Positions 32,165 to 42,096 of a stretch of DNA of 64,000 bases are shown here, in pieces. The position numbers and the translations under genes are program-made. Position 1 is the stretch's first letter. Every line of letters starts with the position of its first letter. The notes beneath the pieces were generated by a model, which worked only from the letters and a program-made list of their open reading frames with translations, had not been told where the DNA came from and did no database searches. The DNA comes from Bacteroidales bacterium UBA4293 (GTDB lineage Bacteria > Bacteroidota > Bacteroidia > Bacteroidales > Bacteroidaceae), in assembly GCA_002395835.1 (NCBI GenBank), contig DGVD01000017.1, forward strand, positions 1-64,000. Direction: 5' to 3'.

Positions 32165-33283
32165 TTAATTCAGCAAAGATAAGTAATAATTTTGTAACCA
32201 CTGGGCATTTTGGCAGATATCATATCCTGCGTCCTTAATTTTTTGTGGATAGATGCTCCGATCTATCGGTTTGGAAGCCGCAGAAAGCACCTGTTCTGCC
32301 CATTCTTGATGACTTTTTTTCAACGGGTAGAATGTTATCAGGTCCGTCATTTCCACCTCTCTAGGAATGGTGTCAGAGGCTATACATGGCAATCCAGCAC
32401 TTTGAGCCTCTAGCATGGAAAGTGATAAGCCTTCCATGAATGAAGGGAAAAGAAAGACATCCATAGCTTGAAGCAAATCTGGAACATCCGGTCTTACACC
32501 AGTGAAAATCACCTTGTTGTCTAACCCTTTTTCTTTTACCTTTTGCTTGATTTCACTCTCCAGATTTCCCCCTCCACCTACTAGTAGGAGATAAGCATCG
32601 CTTCTTAGTGCTGCAATTTCCTGAAATACATTGATTAAGAAATCATGGTTCTTTTGCCGTTCAAAACGACCCACATGACCAATAACCAAAGCATCAGAAG
32701 GAAGATGGAACTCCTCTCTTACACGCTTACGAGAATCAGGGTTGAAGAGATACTTATCTGTTTCGATGGCATTTCGCTGCAAAATAGCTTTCTTGGCCAG
32801 CTTAGGGCCAAACAACCAGACTGATGATTCCTGTCCACAAGTAAAGTGTTCCGTGAGATACTTACGCATTCTATGCTTGAAATAGGTACGGAACGGCCAC
32901 TTTAAATCGAACTGGGCATGCGAATTATGTGCATGAGCTATGATATGAGGTACTCCCCGTTTGGCCGCTTCACGGTACACGAAATAGCCTAATTCAGAGC
33001 AATGCCCATGAATAATCTGGTATTCATTGTGCTTGTCGAAGAAATCACTAATCTGTTCCTTATATTGAGGGAAGGTCAGCGGGTAAAATGGCATCATCCG
33101 ATAGATTTTACCACCTAGGGATTCAATCTCATCATCGTATGCTCCCCGTTCCTGACGGTGAACCATGAAATCGAACTGAAGCTTCGTACGGTCAATGTGA
33201 CGGTAATAGTTCATCACCATGGATTCGGCACCGCCACGGTTCATGTGCGTGAATAGAAAAAGAACTCTGATAGGGTAGGTCAT
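32165..33283 (-). CDS. Glycosyltransferase family 4 (EpsF-like)
   Basis: A 372-aa GT-B enzyme. FLFTHMNRGGAESMVMNYY gives the N-terminal glycine loop, VIGHVGRFERQKNHDFLI starts the donor-binding half and FPSFMEGLSLSMLEAQSAG holds the retaining EX7E motif. It resembles EpsF-type capsule transferases. Codon use here and in the two flanking genes is slightly more G+C-rich than the distal LicD region. Confidence 0.88.
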   Translation of the reverse strand: MTYPIRVLFLFTHMNRGGAESMVMNYYRHIDRTKLQFDFMVHRQERGAYDDEIESLGGKIYRMMPFYPLTFPQYKEQISDFFDKHNEYQIIHGHCSELGYFVYREAAKRGVPHIIAHAHNSHAQFDLKWPFRTYFKHRMRKYLTEHFTCGQESSVWLFGPKLAKKAILQRNAIETDKYLFNPDSRKRVREEFHLPSDALVIGHVGRFERQKNHDFLINVFQEIAALRSDAYLLLVGGGGNLESEIKQKVKEKGLDNKVIFTGVRPDVPDLLQAMDVFLFPSFMEGLSLSMLEAQSAGLPCIASDTIPREVEMTDLITFYPLKKSHQEWAEQVLSAASKPIDRSIYPQKIKDAGYDICQNAQWLQNYYLSLLN

Positions 33284-33284
33284 A

Positions 33285-33977
33285 TTATTCCATTTTTATG
33301 CCAATAATTCGGTGATACCATTGTGATAGCTTTGTGCGCAGAGGTTTGTGCTGAATCCATGATTGATCAAACCAGTGGATTGAATATGTGTTGTCAGTCT
33401 TATTCAAGCGCCCGTTCAGATAATCATAAGGTGTAAAATAGTCAGTAGGGAAAATCTCAAAATCTCCAACCTTTTGTTTCTGACCATTTAGCAGAAGACC
33501 GTATTTTTCAACCAGGAGACGAGTAAGAGATTCCACATTGGTAGTCTTATCCAGAGATCCATCCTCTCTTACAAAACACCTTGTATTATAGGTTTGGGCA
33601 AATTCTTCCATTATTAGATTATGCGCCTCCATACCCATCATACTGGTGGCAATATGTTTGGTGCCTTCAAAACCGAGATATGCTTTGGCAGACAACAAAC
33701 TATCTAAAGGCCTGACAACCTCAACATCTGTATCCATATAAATACCACCTTCCTGAACAAGGGCATTTACACGTGCTACATCACTCACAAATGCCCATTT
33801 TCTTTGTTGGTAGGCTTGTTCACAATACTTATTGCAGTGGATGTCAAAATTAGACTCATTCCATTCTTTGATTTCAAAGTCTGGGCAGTGCTTGTGCCAT
33901 GAAGCAATGCATTTTTTTACTCCATCGGGCTTAGGATTGCCTCCAAACCAACAGTAATGTATAATTTTCGGTATCAT
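33285..33977 (-). CDS. Glycosyltransferase family 32 (capsular, DXD type)
   Basis: A 230-aa OCH1/GT32-type enzyme. The frame is open upstream to 34022, but the Met at 33977 begins the family's standard MIPKIIHYCWFGGNPKP start and avoids overlap with the acetyltransferase, so it is preferred. WAFVSDVARVNALVQEGG and GIYMDTDVEVVRPLD (DxD near 85-88) are intact. Such enzymes add mannose or galactose-like sugars in capsules; specificity is unknown here. Confidence 0.88.
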   Translation of the reverse strand: MIPKIIHYCWFGGNPKPDGVKKCIASWHKHCPDFEIKEWNESNFDIHCNKYCEQAYQQRKWAFVSDVARVNALVQEGGIYMDTDVEVVRPLDSLLSAKAYLGFEGTKHIATSMMGMEAHNLIMEEFAQTYNTRCFVREDGSLDKTTNVESLTRLLVEKYGLLLNGQKQKVGDFEIFPTDYFTPYDYLNGRLNKTDNTYSIHWFDQSWIQHKPLRTKLSQWYHRIIGIKME

Positions 33978-33985
33978 CCAGTATT

Positions 33986-34528
33986 TTATTTTATAGGGGA
34001 AACATCCAAAGTCTGCTGGCATTTTACCAGCATGCCATCGGGTATTTCACCGTGAATAATACATCCAGCTCCAACCACACAGTTGTTCCCAATTTTAGAA
34101 CCTTTTAAAATGATTACATCAGAAGCAATCCAACAATGATTACCTATGACGATAGGGGAAGTAGAAATATCAGTAGAAGCCCCACCTTCTTTACTGTATT
34201 TATGGTTGTTGTCAAAAATCTTCACGCCTGGACCAAAAATACATTCCTTGCCAATTTTTACGGATTCTTGAGCACTAATCATGCAAAAACGGTTGAAATA
34301 GGTCTTATCTCCAATTTCAAGTGAACCATTGCCCAAGGCTTCAAAATTGCAATCCGCAGCTAACTCAGTGTTTTGGCCAATTTTCAGCCGCCCTTTTCCA
34401 TAGAGTTTTAATGCACATGAGGGGCTGATTCGTTGTAACCAGGCTACATCATATCGTTTCCCATAGAATATTTTATTCCATGCTGAACGGATTATATTAT
34501 AAACAATCAAGAATACTAATCTTATCAT
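33986..34528 (-). CDS. Hexapeptide-repeat acetyltransferase
   Basis: A 180-aa left-handed beta-helix protein with isoleucine-patch hexads (IGKECIFGPGVKIFDNNH, IGNHCWIASDVIILKG, IGNNCVVGAGCIIHG). The His in DNNHKY is the usual catalytic residue. It probably O-acetylates a capsule sugar from acetyl-CoA in the cytoplasm. The stop overlaps the longer reading frame of GT32; the gene overlaps the upstream GT4 gene by four bases. Confidence 0.85.
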   Translation of the reverse strand: MIRLVFLIVYNIIRSAWNKIFYGKRYDVAWLQRISPSCALKLYGKGRLKIGQNTELAADCNFEALGNGSLEIGDKTYFNRFCMISAQESVKIGKECIFGPGVKIFDNNHKYSKEGGASTDISTSPIVIGNHCWIASDVIILKGSKIGNNCVVGAGCIIHGEIPDGMLVKCQQTLDVSPIK

Positions 34529-35727
34529 GATAGGTACTGATCTATAATTTTTACTTCTTCTTCATTTCCATAATGATGGACTTGGAGATAGTCTATAATT
34601 TGGTTTTGTAACCCTTTATTTTTTATGAAGATGGCCAGTTCATGTGCTGCTCCATCTACATCATTGGGAATTATAATACCATCTATACCGTTTTGAAGTT
34701 GACTGGTAGATGTAGGGTATGCAGTGATAGCTACAGGTTTGCATAGTATCTGAGCTTCCCGAACCGTTACAGCTTTTCCTTCATAACGGGAAGGCTGCAC
34801 ATAGATATCACAAGCTTTGATATATGGATAAGGATTCTCTTTCTTGCCTAATAAGATAAACTGGTCCTGCATTCCAGTTTCTTCAATGGCTTTCCGTATA
34901 ATATGTTCGTCCCCTCCATAACCTACTATATACCAGACTAAATCGAGTCCTTTGTCAATTAATTCCTTACAGATATATGCGGCTCGGTCAAACGCTTTGG
35001 GATAGGAAAAACGACCTACAGAACATAGTTTCAATTGGCCTTTCACCTGAGGTATTTCATCGTTGTTAATAGGCATTTCAGCTTGCTCTCTTACAAACTG
35101 TTCAGAAAGAATATTCTCTATTAGTAGAATTCTGTCTTTCAATGTGGGGAACTTGGAAAGGAACCCCTTTGTCACATCTTCGGATATGGAAATAATTTTA
35201 TTGAATGCAGACCAAATAGGCAATTCAACTTCCGTATCTAGATTAAGGAAAGAATAATCTGTATGAATCCAAGCCCATTTTTGTTTAGCATTTACCTTAT
35301 CGCGCACTATATTGTGAGGAATCAGGAAACTGATAGCTAAGTCGTATTCACCCAGATGGCGTAATGAAGGTAAGAACGGTACTACATAAGTGTGGATGTA
35401 TTGAAATACTGCAATACTTTCATTCCCTTTGTGTTTTTTTGCGAACTGCTTTGCTTTCCATTTGGCAAACAAACGCCCAAGAACAACTCCAAAATGCCCT
35501 TCCTTTAAAGCTGTCTTCATAGGTTTCTCTATGGCTGCATAGCTTCCAATTTCAGGCAATAAGTTTACTTCTTTCGGGATTAAGCTCATAAACTCTCCAT
35601 GGTGTTGGTAAACCAGAAGGTCCACATCATACTTGGTATAGTTCAATGCATTCAGTAAGCCAATCAGTGAACGCTCTGCTCCACCGATCTCCAGATAATG
35701 TATGGCAATGAATATACGTTTTTTCAT
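34525..35727 (-). CDS. Glycosyltransferase family 4
   Basis: A 400-aa GT-B enzyme: IAIHYLEIGGAERSLIGLL N-terminal loop, LCSVGRFSYPKAFDRA at the start of the donor domain and VQPSRYEGKAVTVREAQIL with the EX7E motif. A 4-bp overlap links it to the acyltransferase gene upstream and to the acetyltransferase downstream. Confidence 0.88.
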   Translation of the reverse strand: MKKRIFIAIHYLEIGGAERSLIGLLNALNYTKYDVDLLVYQHHGEFMSLIPKEVNLLPEIGSYAAIEKPMKTALKEGHFGVVLGRLFAKWKAKQFAKKHKGNESIAVFQYIHTYVVPFLPSLRHLGEYDLAISFLIPHNIVRDKVNAKQKWAWIHTDYSFLNLDTEVELPIWSAFNKIISISEDVTKGFLSKFPTLKDRILLIENILSEQFVREQAEMPINNDEIPQVKGQLKLCSVGRFSYPKAFDRAAYICKELIDKGLDLVWYIVGYGGDEHIIRKAIEETGMQDQFILLGKKENPYPYIKACDIYVQPSRYEGKAVTVREAQILCKPVAITAYPTSTSQLQNGIDGIIIPNDVDGAAHELAIFIKNKGLQNQIIDYLQVHHYGNEEEVKIIDQYLS

Positions 35728-36743
35728 TTTGAAGGCGACTTATATCCAATTATATATTGAGCCTTAGGCAAAAGACTTATTAAATATGTACAAACCGTGG
35801 AGAGAAGGAAAGTAAGTAGAATTATTAAAGAAGTCTGCACATAGTAATTGTCTATAGATAATATAAAATTACTATGCCACAATATGTAACGCATAATGAA
35901 TATGTGAACCAAATAGATGCCGAATGTCATTTTAGAAAGTTCTGTAATAAAATGACTAGTCCTGGAACCTAGATTTATGTGATTACCCTCACATATAAGC
36001 TTCCACCAGAAAATGCATTGTATTACCACAAATATGGATAGATACCAAAACAGGTCATAGAAATTCACCTTAACTCCTTCAAGCTTACAGTAAATAGGAA
36101 ATACGATAGATACTAATAATGACGGAATTAAAATTTTCCATGAAATTCTTTCTGGATATGTTTTCAGATAGTAACCTAATAAAAAGTAACCAGCATAACC
36201 AGAGAAATAATATAGAGTTCCAGTTTCAGAAGAATTAATATCTACTACGTATTTTAAGAAAGGAAAGCACAAAGTAATAGCCCATAATCCCAAGTAAAAT
36301 TCTACTTCTTTATCTGAAGTCTTTTGTAACCACTTGCTTAATATAGGGGCAAATAGGTAAAGTCCTACTAATGTATAAATAAACCAGAGTACAGGATTTC
36401 CTTGCGTTGAAAAAGGTAAGGAAATAACAGACCTGATTCTTATTGGGTCTCCAGTAAATATGGTTTTAGCACAAAGATAAAACAAACTCCAGAATAATGC
36501 TGGAACTAAAATTTTTATAAATCTTTTCTTGAAAAAATTCTTGGTGTCTGATTGGATAGGCAGAAGTAATGCTCCAGAAATCATAAAGAACAATCCTATG
36601 CCTGGCGCTGAAAGATAGCTTAATGAAGACAAAAAGAATCCGTTTGCATTCTCATTAGGTAATGGGGAATGCATGATGACGATCATTAAACAAGCTAGAA
36701 TTCGGATGATGTCATAAGTTATGTTTCTTTCGATTCTCATCAT
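35724..36743 (-). CDS. Acyltransferase 3 family membrane protein
   Basis: A 339-aa polytopic protein, about ten membrane segments. YDIIRILACLMIVIMHSPLP holds the first-helix Arg and His of the family, and FFMISGALLLP follows. Predicted to acylate a capsule sugar at the membrane. The C-terminal SLLPKAQYIIGY is typical. Confidence 0.8.
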   Translation of the reverse strand: MMRIERNITYDIIRILACLMIVIMHSPLPNENANGFFLSSLSYLSAPGIGLFFMISGALLLPIQSDTKNFFKKRFIKILVPALFWSLFYLCAKTIFTGDPIRIRSVISLPFSTQGNPVLWFIYTLVGLYLFAPILSKWLQKTSDKEVEFYLGLWAITLCFPFLKYVVDINSSETGTLYYFSGYAGYFLLGYYLKTYPERISWKILIPSLLVSIVFPIYCKLEGVKVNFYDLFWYLSIFVVIQCIFWWKLICEGNHINLGSRTSHFITELSKMTFGIYLVHIFIMRYILWHSNFILSIDNYYVQTSLIILLTFLLSTVCTYLISLLPKAQYIIGYKSPSK

Positions 36744-36776
36744 TTGATTATGTTTTGTCTTAGCTTAATATCCTCT

Positions 36777-37742
36777 TTATAATTTTGCAAGTTTTGTATT
36801 AATGTATTCTTTCATTATTATGGTAATTATCGTAAATAGTAAAATTAAACCGAGTGATAACAATGCTTTTGTATATGAATTATAGTTGGCAAATATACTA
36901 TTTCGAGCAACATTCAAATATACAGAGACATGGATTAGATATATTTCTAATGAGTTCTTACCGAGAAATTCCAAAACAGGGAGGCATTTAAACTTCTGAA
37001 ATAAGACTTTAATATATGAACATAGAACACATAACATGGGGGTCGCAAATACAAGAAGTGTATAGACATATGGAACATTCCATTTGTATTTTACCATTAT
37101 AGAACCAGCTCTAAGGACCATGCATGCAATAAAAACAATAGTTCCTACAACATTGATCGTTGAGATTTTAAAATTAAGTGGTTTTATAGCTACATACATT
37201 CCGAAAACAAAAATAGGCAGTCGGCCAGTTACCCAACTTAACTGATTAATTAAGAAGTAAGGGCTATTATTAAATGGTATATACCTACATAAGTACGAAA
37301 TAATGCATATGATAATAACGATCCAAAATCCTCCTTTCTTCAAGACCTTAAAAAGTATAGGAGATAACAAATAATATATGATTATAGCATAGATATACCA
37401 CATATATAGATTGGTTACAAGCAACAAGATATTGGCGTGTGCAGCCTCATTAAATCCAATACTATAAAATAATAGTTTCATTAGACCAATGATAAGGCAT
37501 GATGGCAAAAGCCTAGTAATTCTATGCCAATAAAAAGTCTTTAAAGAATTCTTTTTTAGAGAATGCACTATACCAAAACCAGATACAAACAGGAATAGTT
37601 CTACTCCCCATAACCCATACATGTGGAAAAAATCCACAAAATAGTTATCAAAAAAGAATGGTTGATGTGTCAACATAATTGCAATCATTGCACATCCCAT
37701 AATGTATATTTTGTTCTCAGATATGATATTGTTAAATTCCAT
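36777..37742 (-). CDS. Acyltransferase 3 family membrane protein
   Basis: A 321-aa membrane protein. MGCAMIAIMLTHQPFFF carries the conserved first-helix His; GVELFLFVSGFGIVHSL and SLEIYLIHVSVYL near the end are further family blocks. The usual N-terminal Arg is not obvious, so activity is slightly less certain than for its paralogues. Confidence 0.75.
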   Translation of the reverse strand: MEFNNIISENKIYIMGCAMIAIMLTHQPFFFDNYFVDFFHMYGLWGVELFLFVSGFGIVHSLKKNSLKTFYWHRITRLLPSCLIIGLMKLLFYSIGFNEAAHANILLLVTNLYMWYIYAIIIYYLLSPILFKVLKKGGFWIVIIICIISYLCRYIPFNNSPYFLINQLSWVTGRLPIFVFGMYVAIKPLNFKISTINVVGTIVFIACMVLRAGSIMVKYKWNVPYVYTLLVFATPMLCVLCSYIKVLFQKFKCLPVLEFLGKNSLEIYLIHVSVYLNVARNSIFANYNSYTKALLSLGLILLFTIITIIMKEYINTKLAKL

Positions 37743-37754
37743 TGTAATAAAATA

Positions 37755-38657
37755 CTACTTTATAAGGCTTTTAATTTCTAGTGAAACCTTTTCTGAAAGC
37801 CGTTTTGCCCCTTCTGTATTCAGATGCATTTTATCCGCAAACAACTCTTTATTGTTTATAAAGAGTTCATCAGAAAAATGGTCAAGAAGAGTTACGTCAT
37901 GTTTTTGAATTAAGTTAGCAAAAGGTTTTAAAACATGATTGGATTTTTCGCCATAAACAGGGGAGATGACGAAAACTATTTTCGTATTATTTCTTTCGCA
38001 ATCATTTAAAAATTTATCCCAAATCTTTAATTTCAAGTCATCGCAATCTTCATCAGATGCAAATTTATATGTTTCAGGCTCATAATCCATAGTCCTATTC
38101 AGAGGAGCAAACTTATAATCTCTAGCATAAATATTACTCTTTGAACGATATTGCGCAATTATGTCCAACCATCGAGAATTGTACCTATATAAATGAGAGA
38201 TCATTTTATATTTCTCATTGGGATTTACTTCCTCAAATATAGATTTGATTTCAGGGTCATCGTAGAAGGGCCTCAAGAAACCTAGATACTTTGTATTGTC
38301 GTTCTTCAGGAGATCATAGGCGACTTCTATATCATAGATGATTAGTTTGGGTTGGTGCTTTCTTTGAAATAGTTTGTATCTGCCATACGATAAAACTATT
38401 CCCATGCCATCTTCTCCGCAATTGTAACAAGACATGCCAAGATTATTTTCTAGGATGCTAGGGTCATAGTGGTGAATAGCCCGTGAAGAGCCAAAAATCA
38501 AAACATCCTGGTTCGCATCATTGCAGATATAGTTGTTACGTCCATGGTCTCCTTTCTCTGTATGGCTATATATCTTATTCATACAAATACCAAAGAGATA
38601 ATCTGAACAGATTACCAATAATGTGAACAAGCATATTTTCTTAAATAGACCAACCAT
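37755..38657 (-). CDS. SGNH/DltD-like partner of the MBOAT acyltransferase
   Basis: A 300-aa protein with one N-terminal membrane helix (about 7-25) and an extracytoplasmic SGNH-hydrolase-like domain: VLIFGSSRAIHHYDP with the candidate nucleophile Ser, and DKMHLNTEGAKRLS with the Asp-x-x-His pair. Its ATG overlaps the stop of the MBOAT gene by one base. DltB/DltD and AlgI/AlgJ show the same pairing, in which the membrane enzyme hands an acyl group to the SGNH protein for O-acylation of an exported glycan. Confidence 0.75.
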   Translation of the reverse strand: MVGLFKKICLFTLLVICSDYLFGICMNKIYSHTEKGDHGRNNYICNDANQDVLIFGSSRAIHHYDPSILENNLGMSCYNCGEDGMGIVLSYGRYKLFQRKHQPKLIIYDIEVAYDLLKNDNTKYLGFLRPFYDDPEIKSIFEEVNPNEKYKMISHLYRYNSRWLDIIAQYRSKSNIYARDYKFAPLNRTMDYEPETYKFASDEDCDDLKLKIWDKFLNDCERNNTKIVFVISPVYGEKSNHVLKPFANLIQKHDVTLLDHFSDELFINNKELFADKMHLNTEGAKRLSEKVSLEIKSLIK

Positions 38658-40075
38658 TAGAAACTTACATAAATAAATTGACCTGCATCAAATACGCCAC
38701 AGGTTAGAATTAGCAATAATAATCCCAGATAGGTAGCCCATCTAACGCCTAGCCACTTATGATGAAAAAGTGTGTATTCTTTATCTACAAATTCATCCAT
38801 AATGTCTTTCACAATCGTTATGGTCAATGCCATCACGATAAAAATAGCCGTTGATGGAGTGATAGTAGCCATGGTTAAATCATGGTTAGTAGCAATTCTG
38901 GAAATTACATTAAAACCATCGGTTAGAGTTGGCATTCTAAAGAAAACCCATGCTAAAGAAATCAGTAAAAATGTAATTAGCGTTCTTCCAGCCCATTCTA
39001 TTCCTTTGCTCTCTTTCTTATGGAGACCTAACATTTTTTCTATAATTTGAAAAATACCATGTAAAATACCCCAAAAAATGTAAGTGAGATTTGCACCATG
39101 CCAGATTCCACTAACTAAAAATGTGATGAAGATATTCCAGTAGTTTCTTAATTTATTACACCTACTTCCACCTAAAGGGATATATATATAGTCTCTTAAC
39201 CACATTGACAAGGAAATATGCCATCTACGCCAAAAATCAGTAACACTTACAGCCAGATAAGGTCTTCTAAAATTATTTATCAACTCAAATCCGAATAATT
39301 CTCCTACTCCTAATGCCATAAATGAATATCCTGCGAAGTCACCATAAAGCTGAAAAGAATATAGGATGCAAGCAACGAAGCAGGATAATCCACTCATATA
39401 ATGGTAATTATTGTAGATGGAATCTACATAAATCCCTATTCTGTCTGCCAGAACCATTTTCAAAAACATTCCCCAAAGTATCCACTTCAATCCTTGAACA
39501 AATTGATTGGAATCAAATCCTTTCCGGTATTTAATCTGAGGTAAAAGATCTTTTGCTTTACTGATGGGGCCTGATGTGATTTGAGGGAAGAAACAGACAA
39601 ATAGCATATAATGCCACCAATTCTTTTCAGTTTCTATTTTTTGGTAATAAACGTCTATCATATAACCTAAAGCCTGTAGAGAATAGAAAGAGAGTCCTAA
39701 AGGCATCAGCAATTTGGATAGGTGTGAGGCATAAGGTATGCTTATACCTACAAATATATCATTTATCAGATCATTTACAAAGTTCAAGTACTTGAAAAGG
39801 AAAAGTGGTAAAATAGTTAAAATAACTCCTATCCACAATAATAGAGTTTTTCTTTTTTTCTGAATAAGTTTTGCAAATAAAAAGGTAATGCATGTGATAT
39901 ATAGCAAAACTAGACCTGAAACAGGTTTCCATCTCATATATACATAATATGAAATAGCTATTAGCAAGAAATTTCCTATTTCTTTATACTTCCTCTCTAG
40001 TAAAGCCTTTATTAAATAGTAGCAAATTAATAGAAGAGGACAAAGCCACAAGAAATCAAAGGAGTTAAATATCAT
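38657..40075 (-). CDS. MBOAT family O-acyltransferase
   Basis: A 472-aa polytopic protein of the AlgI/DltB type: PLGLSFYSLQALGYMIDVY, YGDFAGYSFMALG, FWRRWHISLSMWLRDYIY and the catalytic-His block SGIWHGANLTYIFWG are all present. It moves an acyl group across the membrane onto extracytoplasmic sugars with its SGNH partner. This is the only MBOAT in the window; the other five membrane acyltransferases belong to the acyltransferase 3 family. Confidence 0.9.
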   Translation of the reverse strand: MIFNSFDFLWLCPLLLICYYLIKALLERKYKEIGNFLLIAISYYVYMRWKPVSGLVLLYITCITFLFAKLIQKKRKTLLLWIGVILTILPLFLFKYLNFVNDLINDIFVGISIPYASHLSKLLMPLGLSFYSLQALGYMIDVYYQKIETEKNWWHYMLFVCFFPQITSGPISKAKDLLPQIKYRKGFDSNQFVQGLKWILWGMFLKMVLADRIGIYVDSIYNNYHYMSGLSCFVACILYSFQLYGDFAGYSFMALGVGELFGFELINNFRRPYLAVSVTDFWRRWHISLSMWLRDYIYIPLGGSRCNKLRNYWNIFITFLVSGIWHGANLTYIFWGILHGIFQIIEKMLGLHKKESKGIEWAGRTLITFLLISLAWVFFRMPTLTDGFNVISRIATNHDLTMATITPSTAIFIVMALTITIVKDIMDEFVDKEYTLFHHKWLGVRWATYLGLLLLILTCGVFDAGQFIYVSF

Positions 40076-40080
40076 ATAAG

Positions 40081-41109
40081 TTAAAACTTGTCTGATGAAT
40101 TAATAATAGAAACCAGTCCTTTCTCTAACGGCTTCATTATTATTCCCCTACCTATTTCTATGGTAGAGCAAACACAATAAATTATGATTGGCAAAAATAG
40201 AACTAGAAAAATGAAATTTAAACCATGGAATTCAGGTACACCAATAGCACTGCAGAATCCATTCCATATATATGGGCTCATATGAATGAGATATACTGCT
40301 AGGCATGGTTTAGCCCAGTAATTGACCATGTTAGAGGTAAAATGTATGTTTTTAAATGCCAATAGTAAACAAACTGACCCAGCCAAGATGAAAACGGTAT
40401 TATATGAAATCCATGAAGTAAATTCAAACCCAAGAATCCATGATAAAGAATACTGGCAGATGAATAAAATTATGGCTGCCAGGAAATATCCTCCTAAATA
40501 TCGGGCTGGTGAATGGATATCTTTATAGTGCAGGTTCAAAAAACGCCCCAACATATATAAATAGCTGAAATTAATAATGCCATAACCGCAGTCATCTATA
40601 AATTGATTTGTATTGAACAAAAAGCTGAAAGTGGGCCATAAATAAATGATGGCAAAGCCAAGTACCAGAAGGCGTTTATAATCCTTTTTGTCAAGTGTTC
40701 CTATCCATCTATTAAGCCAGGGAGAAATGATGTATAATACTACATAGCTTGTAACGAACCAATACTGTTTAGAGAAAATAGGTAATAAGGCAAATATGTC
40801 CTTTCTTAAATTTAAAGTATGCCATCCAATGACTATAGATAAAAGTAGCAAAAGGATAGAATAAGTAAAAGTCTGGATAATTAATTGTATTAATCTTTCT
40901 TTCTTGAAAAGGATTCCAAAGTAGCCAGATATTAGTACAAATGTATTTACTGCCATACTGAAGAAACTCATACAAAATAGCTTGATGATTTCATCAGCAC
41001 CATTTATATCATATTTAGTTTTATGATATAGTACGATGTGCCCTGCGATAATCATCAACATGCAGCATATCCTTAATAACTCAAAATTAGAGGATCTGAT
41101 TTTTGCCAT
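40081..41109 (-). CDS. Acyltransferase 3 family membrane protein
   Basis: A 342-aa protein with about ten membrane segments; SSNFELLRICCMLMIIAGHIVLYH contains the first-helix Arg and His (given here in its two parts), and the late AVYLIHMSPYIW block matches the family. It lies between a GT2 gene and the MBOAT gene. Confidence 0.8.
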   Translation of the reverse strand: MAKIRSSNFELLRICCMLMIIAGHIVLYHKTKYDINGADEIIKLFCMSFFSMAVNTFVLISGYFGILFKKERLIQLIIQTFTYSILLLLLSIVIGWHTLNLRKDIFALLPIFSKQYWFVTSYVVLYIISPWLNRWIGTLDKKDYKRLLVLGFAIIYLWPTFSFLFNTNQFIDDCGYGIINFSYLYMLGRFLNLHYKDIHSPARYLGGYFLAAIILFICQYSLSWILGFEFTSWISYNTVFILAGSVCLLLAFKNIHFTSNMVNYWAKPCLAVYLIHMSPYIWNGFCSAIGVPEFHGLNFIFLVLFLPIIIYCVCSTIEIGRGIIMKPLEKGLVSIINSSDKF

Positions 41110-42093
41110 TTATCTTTTTTGTTTAAAATGATAATAAAGAACTATAAAATCAAACAGCTTTGATTTTAAACAAAAATTGATTAGTTTTTCCTTAAAATTG
41201 GTAGAACTATGGCTACAGAAGGATTGCTGTATTAAAGGTTCGTTTATATATTTCCTTAAAATCGGGTAAACCTCTTTTTTGGTTATTGTTCCATCACAAA
41301 TTTTAGCGATGTATCTCATGAATATGCTGATATACTGATGATACACGAACTCATGGGCTACAGATTGTCGCTCATTTGACAGCATGTCGAGAAATTGAGT
41401 ATGAATGGCCATATAGTTCTGGAACATATCTTCAGAAACCTTACTGGTAAGACTTCCATTTCCCATAATATAATGATACAGACATGCTTTTATTGTGCTG
41501 ATTGTATCAGAAACACTAATGTATTTTAAGTTGAACTCAATATCTTCAACGATGGCTTTACCTGAAAAAAGCAATTTGTGGTTCTTAATCACATCTGTGC
41601 GGTACAATTTGTTACAGCATGAGTTTATTAGTCCTCCTTCAAATAATTTCAAGAAAGCTTCGTTATTCAAACAATCATGAAATGTAGAAGACTCTTCAAA
41701 AGATATACTTTGCTTATAAGTAGGATATTCTCTAACCATTCCACAGATTGACAAAGAAGCTTTATCTTCTAGTAATGGTCTTAAAAGAAGTGAGATAAAA
41801 ATATCTTCAATCCAGTCATCGCTGTCTACGAATGTAACATATTCACCATTAGAATTTACCAATCCTGTATTCCTTGCCCCTGACAAACCTTTGTTATCTT
41901 GTGTAATAACCTTTAATCTGTCATCATGGAATTGACTACAAATGAATTTGGTGTTATCAGTTGAGCCATCGTTTACCACAATTAACTCGATATTAGAATA
42001 ATCCTGTCTCAGTACAGAATCGATGGCCTTTGAAATGGTTCTTTCTGCATTGTAAGCAGGCATTATGATTGTTACCAATGGATTATGCATCAT
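41110..42093 (-). CDS. Glycosyltransferase family 2
   Basis: A 327-aa GT2: TIIMPAYNAERTISKAID, ELIVVNDGSTDNTK and TFVDSDDWIEDIF (DxD). KAIVEDIEFNLKY in the acceptor half matches the ED motif of the capsular subgroup. Ends one base before the next acyltransferase ATG. Confidence 0.88.
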   Translation of the reverse strand: MMHNPLVTIIMPAYNAERTISKAIDSVLRQDYSNIELIVVNDGSTDNTKFICSQFHDDRLKVITQDNKGLSGARNTGLVNSNGEYVTFVDSDDWIEDIFISLLLRPLLEDKASLSICGMVREYPTYKQSISFEESSTFHDCLNNEAFLKLFEGGLINSCCNKLYRTDVIKNHKLLFSGKAIVEDIEFNLKYISVSDTISTIKACLYHYIMGNGSLTSKVSEDMFQNYMAIHTQFLDMLSNERQSVAHEFVYHQYISIFMRYIAKICDGTITKKEVYPILRKYINEPLIQQSFCSHSSTNFKEKLINFCLKSKLFDFIVLYYHFKQKR

Positions 42094-42096
42094 TAT